From IMG/VR virus record IMGVR_UViG_3300042376_001558, positions 1 through 39,081 of that record: a DNA stretch of 39,081 nucleotides. One strand, written 5' to 3'. Shown here one piece after another: positions 6,228 through 12,302 of this stretch (within the stretch, counting starts at the first letter, position 1; every line of letters starts with the position of its first letter). Origin of the DNA: a virus. The notes beneath the pieces were generated by a model that was not told the DNA's origin, ran no database searches, and was given only the letters and a program-made list of their open reading frames with translations. The position numbers and the translations under genes were made by a program.

Positions 6228-7759
6228 CAGAATGGACTCCTCTGGGTGCGTTGCTCGGGCGTTGCGAACGGGGCGTCTTGCCGGTCAAAGCGCGGGATGC
6301 GCCAGCAGCGCGCCGCTCTGTTCTTCAAGAAGAGGCTTATGGGCTCGCCCCCGAGGTCGCGGATGCGCTGGGCCATCTTGGGCGCGGTCATGCCCTTGAA
6401 GTTGTTGCGCACCAGGTGCGCTTCGAGGTCCTTCATGCGGAAGTAAGTCTTGGCCTCTTCGTCGTCCGTCCACGGCCGGCCCATGAGAATCTCATCGCGG
6501 TCCATGGCCTGTTGCAGGTGGGTGCAGAACTCTTCAAGCAAGTCGTTGAAGCGACCGGTGATGCTGGTGTCTTCGCTGGCCTCGGTGATCTGCTCAGTCT
6601 CGACCATCTCCTTGAGCAACGCGTTGAGGAGCTGCTCCCAGTCTTGCTTGCGCAGCGTGGGAGGCAGCAGGTTGATCTTCTCGACGCAGGCCTTCTGGAA
6701 GGCCGCCTGAGCAAACAGGCTCTCAGTGTCGAGCTCGATGCGCTTGCCGTTGATGTCGAGGAACCACAGGGGCGGCTCGCTGTTGTACTTGGACAGGGAA
6801 GACATCTGCGGGGCGTCTGGCCCGTGGGCCCCGATCCCATGCTTGCGTGTCCTGCATAGGCCGCTGTTGCAAAAGCTGTTGAGCGGCGCGTCCTTGCACT
6901 TGTAGCGGTAATCCTTTTTGTGGAGCTGCTTGATGATGATCTGCAGCTCGTTGTTGGGCAGCGGAGGCGCCACGTACTTGAAGTTGTGCTCGGACAGGGC
7001 GTTGTCCCAGTTCACTGGGTGCACCTTCTTGAGGTAGATGCCGATGTTGAAAAGCGCGTTGTTGCGTGTGCCCTCTGGCACGCCCTGCGCGCACAACGCT
7101 TGCAGGCATGGAGGGCCGTCTTTGATTGGGTGGTCAGCCTGCTTGGGCTGCTCGGGAAACTGAAGGTCTGTGGGCTGGACCCATTGGTCGTAAAGGCCGT
7201 AGAACTCTTCAAGGGTTGCTGCGGTGCCATCATCCTTGATGGCGTAGCGCATGGTCTGGTCGCTGCCGAAGTAGGGCAGGTTCAAGAAGTTGCCGGTGTC
7301 GCCGCGGTCGACCAGAATCTCTGACTGCTTGGGGAATATCTCGCGCCCTGCTTCACCCAGCAGCGCCGCTGCAGCCTTGAGGAACCGCTGCATCTCCGAG
7401 GCGGGGATGGGGTCCTTGATGAAGAGGAAGACGTGAGCGCCGCCGGACTTGCTGCGACACACCACCATGGGCAGTTCCAGGCTGCGGATTTTCTTTATGA
7501 GCCCGGCGTGGTCCAGCGGATACTGGTCAATGTCAATACAGCCCCAGATGCACGTGTTATCCGCCCTGATCGGAATAATCCCCAGACTCGGCTCAACGCC
7601 TTCGAGGTGTTTGGACCAGAGGTCGTCAGTCGGTGGCTTGCGCACCACGACGGCCTTGCCTGCCTGCTTTCCGTCCCCTCGTGAGGACTCGATTTTGTAT
7701 GTTCCATAGGCGATGTCCAGGCCGGAGAAGATCGCCTTGAACCTGGTGATGTCAGTCAT
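6227..7759 (-). CDS. AEP-superfamily DNA primase (TOTE-type primase domain)
   Basis: The 510-residue protein carries archaeo-eukaryotic primase motifs: D76/D78 in CIDIDQY (metal-binding DxD) and S105-GGA-H109 in CRSKSGGAHVFLF (the sxH motif), followed by a VDRGDTGNFLNLPYF segment. This pattern resembles the TOTE-type primase domain found in phages. A PriCT-like helical region follows (GVPEGTRNNALFNIGIYLKK), then a Cys cluster (YKCKDAPLNSFCNSGLCRTRK) that may bind zinc or an Fe-S cluster. The last 150 residues are helical and of unknown role. It likely makes primers for the polymerase in the same operon. The ribosome site (AGAAAGAAGAA) is weak. Confidence 0.87.
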   Translation of the reverse strand: MTDITRFKAIFSGLDIAYGTYKIESSRGDGKQAGKAVVVRKPPTDDLWSKHLEGVEPSLGIIPIRADNTCIWGCIDIDQYPLDHAGLIKKIRSLELPMVVCRSKSGGAHVFLFIKDPIPASEMQRFLKAAAALLGEAGREIFPKQSEILVDRGDTGNFLNLPYFGSDQTMRYAIKDDGTAATLEEFYGLYDQWVQPTDLQFPEQPKQADHPIKDGPPCLQALCAQGVPEGTRNNALFNIGIYLKKVHPVNWDNALSEHNFKYVAPPLPNNELQIIIKQLHKKDYRYKCKDAPLNSFCNSGLCRTRKHGIGAHGPDAPQMSSLSKYNSEPPLWFLDINGKRIELDTESLFAQAAFQKACVEKINLLPPTLRKQDWEQLLNALLKEMVETEQITEASEDTSITGRFNDLLEEFCTHLQQAMDRDEILMGRPWTDDEEAKTYFRMKDLEAHLVRNNFKGMTAPKMAQRIRDLGGEPISLFLKNRAARCWRIPRFDRQDAPFATPEQRTQRSPF

Positions 7760-7877
7760 TTCTTCTTTCTTGTGAGGAGGGGCCTACTCATGGCCAGGCG
7801 GGTACCCGTGTGTTGCCTCCTGGGAGCTACCCAGGATGACTCAACTATCAGTGACCCAGCCACTTTCGGCCCCAAAA
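7760..7877 (-). promoter_or_regulatory. 118-bp noncoding gap between SSB-like and primase genes, with palindromes
   Basis: This is the largest gap inside the replication operon. It holds CGGGTACCCG (7799-7808, perfect 10-bp palindrome) and TCCTGGG/CCCAGGA (7818-7824 with 7830-7836, 5-nt loop). No T-run follows either, so termination is unlikely. I find no convincing -35/-10 pair on the minus strand. It may regulate primase expression by RNA structure or protein binding, but that is inferred from position only. Confidence 0.35.
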
Positions 7878-8651
7878 TCAGAATGGAGCTGGCCCGTTGC
7901 CCGTGGCGCCCGACTCACTCTCGTGCTTGACCTTGACATCACCCGCGCCGACTGACTGCGCGAACGACTTGGCTGCGTTGTAGATGTCCGCACTGCCCAC
8001 ATCGCCAATGCGCTGAATCTCCCAGCCGAACCACTTGCCCTTGTCGTTGGACTCGGCCACGGTGGTCAGCATGTACGTCTGGCTGTACATCGGCGGCGTG
8101 AACAGACCATTCTTGCCCGACATCTTCACCGACTGCATCATGGAGTTCCACTTGCGGCTCTTCTTGAGCTGCGTGGACTTCATGGTGATGAGCGCCGGCT
8201 CTGGCACGCCAGCGGCATTGACCAGCATGACGTAGTAGTTGGCCGTGTTCTCGATGTAGTTCCCGTTGTCCAGGTAGTCCTTGTTGTCGCCAGGCTCCTT
8301 GTGAGTCTGCGCGAGGATGTCGCTGGTTGCGGGGTAGATGTGCACGGGTGCACCACTGCCCTGGCCGCGGGGTGCCCACTCAATGTACTGGCGCACGTAG
8401 GCGCACGGCACAACGGTGATGCCCTTCTTGCCGTCGTAGAGCTCGCCGGTCACCGAGTTGAGGATCATGCCCGGCAGTGCGCCGTCCACTTCCCCCACCT
8501 CAGGGCTGGTGCTGGTCAGCAGCCGCAGGAACGGCAGTGCATAGTCGTCCTGCGTCATGCCGTCAAAGCCGGCGCCAGCGTCCTGCTCCAGGTCGCTCAT
8601 GATTGCCAGTGCGGTGCTGGCCTTTTGTTCCGCGATCTCGTTCTTTGCCAT
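7878..8651 (-). CDS. Probable phage single-stranded DNA-binding protein
   Basis: This 257-residue protein starts at 8651 with AAGGAAA about 7 nt upstream. The fold-defining stretch (LPFLRLLTSTSPEVGEVDG, GALPGMILNSVTGELYDGKK, VVPCAYVRQYIEWAPRG) is shared with a phage family located beside polymerases and helicases and often predicted to bind ssDNA. The tail is low complexity and ends in PAPF, a terminal Pro-Phe reminiscent of SSB tails that recruit partners, but it lacks their dense acidic run. The assignment rests on remembered family resemblance and gene context, not on catalytic residues. A recombination annealing protein is an alternative. Confidence 0.7.
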   Translation of the reverse strand: MAKNEIAEQKASTALAIMSDLEQDAGAGFDGMTQDDYALPFLRLLTSTSPEVGEVDGALPGMILNSVTGELYDGKKGITVVPCAYVRQYIEWAPRGQGSGAPVHIYPATSDILAQTHKEPGDNKDYLDNGNYIENTANYYVMLVNAAGVPEPALITMKSTQLKKSRKWNSMMQSVKMSGKNGLFTPPMYSQTYMLTTVAESNDKGKWFGWEIQRIGDVGSADIYNAAKSFAQSVGAGDVKVKHESESGATGNGPAPF

Positions 8652-8667
8652 GATAAATTTCCTTGGT

Positions 8668-9222
8668 TCACTTGGTCTTGATGGTTGCTTTTTGGCCGAT
8701 GTACACGCCAAACAGCTCTGTGTCGACTTGGTCGCCCTTCTCGACACGCTCTTTCACCCAGGCCTTGAGGGTCTGGGGCTCGATCTTCTGTGCCTGCTCA
8801 GCAGGGTAGCCTTGCTGGCCCAGGAGACTCAGTAGACGAACGCAAAGCTCGTCTTCGTTGCGCCCAAAGCGGACGCTCACGGTGTTCTTGATCAGGTCAT
8901 CAAAGCCCCGATCGCGCAGCCATTGGAAGGCCTCTTCCTGCCGCGCCTTGGGGATGCTCGCGCTGTAGAAGGGCTTGATGTCAACGGTCGAGCCGTCGCC
9001 CATCACGAACTTCTTCATGCCTGCCTCGGCCATGGCCTCGGGGATCGTTTGCTCAGTGAGCTTGCGGTACTGCTCAGACTTTTCTGAGACGGTCTTCTCA
9101 AGGTCAGCAAGCTCTTTTTCAAGAAGCTTGGCTCGCTTTGCAAGGCCCGCGATGCCTGTTACCTGCTCGTCAGAAACTTGCAGAGCACCGGCATCTTCCT
9201 CAAATAAATTCGTAAGACTCAT
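8668..9222 (-). CDS. Conserved phage replication-region protein with coiled coil
   Basis: This 184-residue protein starts at 9222, preceded by AGAAAGGAGAA (9227-9237). Residues about 25-60 form a coiled coil (KRAKLLEKELADLEKTVSEK). A conserved central part follows (AGMKKFVMGDGSTVDIKPFY) and then a helical C-terminus (EEAFQWLRDRGFDDLIKNT). I have seen this architecture beside SSB-like genes in several phages, with no established function. It overlaps the preceding gene by 23 nt and precedes the SSB-like gene by 16 nt, so it belongs to the replication operon. A scaffold or partner of the SSB-like protein is possible. Confidence 0.8.
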   Translation of the reverse strand: MSLTNLFEEDAGALQVSDEQVTGIAGLAKRAKLLEKELADLEKTVSEKSEQYRKLTEQTIPEAMAEAGMKKFVMGDGSTVDIKPFYSASIPKARQEEAFQWLRDRGFDDLIKNTVSVRFGRNEDELCVRLLSLLGQQGYPAEQAQKIEPQTLKAWVKERVEKGDQVDTELFGVYIGQKATIKTK

Positions 9223-9544
9223 CAGATTCTCCTTTCTTGAAAAGATCAACCTCCAACGGGATGTAGCGTCTCTCACGCTTGTCCCACTTGAGGCACTTAA
9301 AGCGGCCGTTGTTCTTCGCGGCCGCCACTGCGCAGGTGATACCTATCGCAGACGGATCACCAATGAGGAGCAAGAAGTCCTCGTCGGTGAAGCGTTCGAG
9401 TTTGCGCTGAATGCGCCGCACTGTCGGGACGACAGAAAAGGCGATCTGCGCGTTGAATGGCAAGATGGTTTCGATTTGGCCGTAGTCCAAGGCGCTCGCA
9501 ATGTTGTGCTGCGAGGTCTCAGAGACGACATATACCTTTGGCAC
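9200..9544 (-). CDS. Small conserved phage protein, first gene of the replication operon
   Basis: The 114-residue protein uses a GTG start (9544-9542) with AGAAAGGAGAA (9550-9560) upstream. Its sequence (PKVYVVSETSQHNIASALDYG, FLLLIGDPSAIGITCAVAAA, GRFKCLKWDKRERRYIPLEV) belongs to a family frequent in aquatic-phage replication modules, annotated only as hypothetical. The LLLIGDP segment looks like a Rossmann-type strand-turn, but no Walker motif is present. It leads the operon and diverges from the SNF2 gene. Confidence 0.82.
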   Translation of the reverse strand: MPKVYVVSETSQHNIASALDYGQIETILPFNAQIAFSVVPTVRRIQRKLERFTDEDFLLLIGDPSAIGITCAVAAAKNNGRFKCLKWDKRERRYIPLEVDLFKKGESDESYEFI

Positions 9545-9628
9545 TTAATTTCTCCTTTCTGGAAATGAGCGACCAGTGTACACTCCCGGCAAGGGCCGCG
9601 CAAGCCCCCATCAAGAAAGTGAGAACAC
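9545..9628. promoter_or_regulatory. Divergent intergenic region with palindrome AGTGTACACT
   Basis: This 84-bp gap separates the minus-strand replication operon from the plus-strand SNF2 gene, so promoters for both are expected here. The palindrome AGTGTACACT (9575-9584) contains TACACT on both strands, a passable -10 box. For the minus strand TTGCGC lies exactly 17 nt upstream of TACACT (about 9604-9599), a reasonable -35. For the plus strand no good -35 is visible. The palindrome could equally be an operator half-site pair. Confidence 0.42.
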
Positions 9629-11080
9629 ATGGACCGATTCCTTGAGACCTACCCGTTCAAGAACAAGCCCTTCCTGCATCAGCAGGCCTACCTACAGCGC
9701 TTCTGGGACTCTCCGGTCGCAGCCCTGTTCGCGGACACAGGCACTGGCAAGAGCTTCATGCTCATCAACAATGCCTCGATGCTCTACGACAAAGGCAAGA
9801 TCAATGCGCTGTTGATCGTCGCACCCAAGGGCGTGTACCGCAACTGGTTGAAGGTGGAAATCCCCAAGCATCTGCCGGACCACATTGTGCATCGGATCGC
9901 CATCTGGTCCCCAAGCCCGCGCAAGGCCGAGGCCATGGCGCTCGACAGCCTCTTCGTCTCCACCGAGGACCTGAAGATTTTGATCATAAACGTCGAGGCG
10001 TTCAGCACGGCCAAGGGCACCGCCTTTGCCAAGCGGTTCCTGCTTGTGCACAACGCGATGATGGCCGTGGATGAGAGCACGACCATCAAGGGCCATACGG
10101 CGCAGCGCTCAAAGAACGCGGTAAAGGTCGGCATCGGCGCACGCTTCCGCCGCATCATGACAGGCTCCCCGGTAACCAAGAGCCCAATGGACCTGTATCA
10201 GCAGTGCGAGTTTCTGTCCCCGAACTGCCTGAACATCCACAGTTACTTTGCCTTTCAGTCCAGATACGCGGTCACCGTTGAGCGACAACTGGCATCCCAC
10301 TCATTCAAGCAGGTGGTGGGATATCGCAGGCTTGATGAACTCAAAGAGAAGCTCGACAGGTTCAGCTTCCGTGTCCGCAAAGACGAATGCTTCGACCTGC
10401 CGGACAAGGTGTTCCTCAAACGCGAGGTGGAGTTGACCTCCGAACAGCGCAGGGCCTACGATCAGATGGTGCTGGCGGCTCTTGCGACCTTTGATCAGGG
10501 CATCAGCACGACGGTAAACGTCCTGACACAGATCATGCGTTTACAACAGATTGTTTGTGGGCACGTGACGCTGGACACGGGCGAGGTGGTCACGCTCAAA
10601 AGCAACCGCATGGATGAGCTCTTGGCGGCCATTGAAGAGTCGGACGGCAAGATCATCATCTGGGCCAACTTCCGACACGACATTGAGGCGATCAATCTCG
10701 CGTTGCAAAAAGAATACGGGATGAACAGTGTTGCCACCTACTTTGGCGACACTACGGCCGAAGACCGCTCAGACATCGTGGACCGATTTCAAGACCCGAA
10801 CAGCGAGCTGCGATTTTTTGTGGGCCAGCCCCGCACTGGTGGCTATGGCCTGACGCTCACCGAGGCGCACACGATGATCTATTACTCCAACACGTACGAC
10901 TTGGAGATTCGCCTGCAGTCTGAGGCCCGCATTGACCGCTACGGCCAGAAGAACAAGATGACCTACATCGACTTGGCGTCCCCCGACACGGTGGACGAGA
11001 AGATCGTCGAGGCCTTGCAAAAGAAGATGAATATCGCCAACCTGATTCTTGGGGAGCATGCTCGGGAGTGGATCAAGTGA
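9629..11080 (+). CDS. SNF2-family (SF2) DEAD/H-like helicase/ATPase
   Basis: This 483-residue two-lobe SNF2-type ATPase has motif I A35-DTGTGKS-42, motif Ia (LLIVAPKGVYRNW), motif II V147-DEST (usual form DEAH), motif III (MTGSPVTKSP), and C-terminal motifs IV-VI (IIIWANFRHDIEAIN, QPRTGGYGLTLTEA, QSEARIDRYGQKN). SNF2 ATPases translocate on duplex DNA. Phage members are common near replication genes and may remodel replication or recombination intermediates. The start at 9629 has only a weak AAGTGAG site. It is the first gene of a three-gene plus-strand unit opposite to all other genes in the window. Confidence 0.94.
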   Translation: MDRFLETYPFKNKPFLHQQAYLQRFWDSPVAALFADTGTGKSFMLINNASMLYDKGKINALLIVAPKGVYRNWLKVEIPKHLPDHIVHRIAIWSPSPRKAEAMALDSLFVSTEDLKILIINVEAFSTAKGTAFAKRFLLVHNAMMAVDESTTIKGHTAQRSKNAVKVGIGARFRRIMTGSPVTKSPMDLYQQCEFLSPNCLNIHSYFAFQSRYAVTVERQLASHSFKQVVGYRRLDELKEKLDRFSFRVRKDECFDLPDKVFLKREVELTSEQRRAYDQMVLAALATFDQGISTTVNVLTQIMRLQQIVCGHVTLDTGEVVTLKSNRMDELLAAIEESDGKIIIWANFRHDIEAINLALQKEYGMNSVATYFGDTTAEDRSDIVDRFQDPNSELRFFVGQPRTGGYGLTLTEAHTMIYYSNTYDLEIRLQSEARIDRYGQKNKMTYIDLASPDTVDEKIVEALQKKMNIANLILGEHAREWIK

Positions 11081-11109
11081 CATGTGATAGGATGGGACTG
11101 TCACATGTC
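11079..11109. repeat. Inverted repeat GACATGTGA/TCACATGTC between SNF2 and HNH genes
   Basis: Arms of 9 bp (11079-11087 and 11101-11109) pair perfectly around a 13-nt spacer. The left arm overlaps the SNF2 stop codon and the right arm ends 5 nt before the TAGGAGG ribosome site of the HNH gene. It could fold in RNA just upstream of that site. There is no T-run, so it is not a typical terminator. It may be a control element or a footprint of HNH gene insertion. Confidence 0.6.
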
Positions 11110-11124
11110 TTCATAGGAGGCTTC

Positions 11125-11604
11125 ATGGCGGCCAAACACGGTCATACCCGCGCACGCAATGGCAAGTGGTCTAGCCTGTACATCAGGTTCATGAACATGA
11201 AGGCCCGTTGCGTGCGTCCGAGCGATCCAGACTACGTGCGATATGGGGCCAAGGGCATTACCGTTTGTGGCCGATGGTTGCACGGGGAGAAAGGCCTGAC
11301 GGGTTTTGAATGCTTCTTGCAGGACATGGGCGAGCCGCCCTTCGAAAAGGCCACCATAGATCGGATTGACAGCCGCCTGGGGTACAGCCCGGACAACTGT
11401 CGATGGGCGAGCTTTAAAGAGCAGGGCAATAACCGTCGGACCAACCGCTGGGTGGATATTGAGGGCGTTCGCAAGACCGTGACGCAGTGGTCCGAGGTCA
11501 GCGGTGTGGGACCCAAGACCATCTTGTATCGGCTTAATCGTGGCCTGCCCGCGCAGCAGGCGGTCTTTGAAAAACCATCCCGGCATAGGCACTTTAAGAC
11601 ATGA
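11125..11604 (+). CDS. HNH-type (possible homing) endonuclease
   Basis: This 159-residue protein starts at ATG 11125 with TAGGAGG upstream. The N-terminal part (KWSSLYIRFMNMKARCVRPS, YGAKGITVCGRWLHGE) and the core TIDRIDSRLGYSPDNCRWAS match the compact phage HNH-like nucleases whose active site is built around the Arg-Ile-Asp and Asn-Cys-Arg-Trp segments. The C-terminus (WSEVSGVGPKTILYRLNRG) resembles the helix-turn-helix modules that help homing nucleases recognise DNA. It is flanked by SNF2 and a RecB-like nuclease, and its stop overlaps the next start (ATGA). A free-standing homing gene inserted in the operon is likely. Inactivity cannot be excluded. Confidence 0.87.
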   Translation: MAAKHGHTRARNGKWSSLYIRFMNMKARCVRPSDPDYVRYGAKGITVCGRWLHGEKGLTGFECFLQDMGEPPFEKATIDRIDSRLGYSPDNCRWASFKEQGNNRRTNRWVDIEGVRKTVTQWSEVSGVGPKTILYRLNRGLPAQQAVFEKPSRHRHFKT

Positions 11605-12302
11605 CACTGATCCCCTGGGCAAACACCGCCGCGTACGAAAAACTCGAAAGAGTAGACACGTCGTCAGGACGTATCTATGTTCTGCCAAATGGTGAACACG
11701 TCCCGTCGGTGACGACCATCCTGGACCGCACCAAGGACAAGACCGCGCTCAAGGAGTGGGCCGATCGTGTGGGTCAGGCCGAGGCTGACAGGCAGAAGGA
11801 CCAGGCCTCCTACGTGGGCACGCACATGCACCTGGCGCTGGAGCACATCCTGAGCAGCGAGCCGTGGTCCGTGAGCCCTGACTGGCTGGCCATGAGGGGC
11901 TACGAGATGGCTTTTCGCCTGGCCAACAGGTACTTTGGCGCAATCTCCGAGATTCACGGCTCGGAGGTGTCACTGCACTACGGGCGCCAGTACGCCGGCA
12001 CGACCGACCTGGTGGCCACGTACCGGGGCAAGCTGGCCATCGTCGACTTCAAGCAGTCGGTCAAGCCCAAGCGGTACGAGTACATCACCGACTACTTCCA
12101 CCAGCTTGCGGCGTACGCGATCGCGCACGACCGCATGTACGACACGCAGATTGACTTCGGCGCTGTGCTGATTGCCGTGCAGGACGGCACGACTCAGGAG
12201 TTCACCACCACTGGCCGTGAATGGGCTGCATTCAAGGCTCAGTGGATGGAGAGGCTCACGTCGGCGGAGCGGGCTGCTGAGCAGCAGCCACCAGCGGGCT
12301 GA
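11601..12302 (+). CDS. PD-(D/E)XK exonuclease, RecB/Cas4-like
   Basis: This 233-residue protein starts in an ATGA overlap with the HNH gene. The nuclease core is legible: GTHMH at 73-77, an acidic strand around E122, D136 in AGTTDLVAT, D149 and K151 in AIVDFKQS (the D-x-K signature) and the downstream QxxxY helix Q168-Y172 (HQLAAYA). This is the RecB-like exonuclease fold used by phages for recombination or DNA processing. Its last 47 nt overlap, on the opposite strand, the end of the large virion gene, a tail-to-tail arrangement. It probably works with the SNF2 ATPase in the same unit. Confidence 0.9.
   Translation: MTLIPWANTAAYEKLERVDTSSGRIYVLPNGEHVPSVTTILDRTKDKTALKEWADRVGQAEADRQKDQASYVGTHMHLALEHILSSEPWSVSPDWLAMRGYEMAFRLANRYFGAISEIHGSEVSLHYGRQYAGTTDLVATYRGKLAIVDFKQSVKPKRYEYITDYFHQLAAYAIAHDRMYDTQIDFGAVLIAVQDGTTQEFTTTGREWAAFKAQWMERLTSAERAAEQQPPAG

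Noticed and set aside
7818-7836. Rho-independent terminator between SSB-like and primase genes
   Set aside because: The 7-bp hairpin is followed by GGCAACACACGG on the minus strand with no T-run.
11079-11109. CRP-like site (TGTGA ... TCACA)
   Set aside because: The half-sites are 13 nt apart instead of 6, so a CRP site is unlikely. The inverted repeat was kept only as a structural feature.
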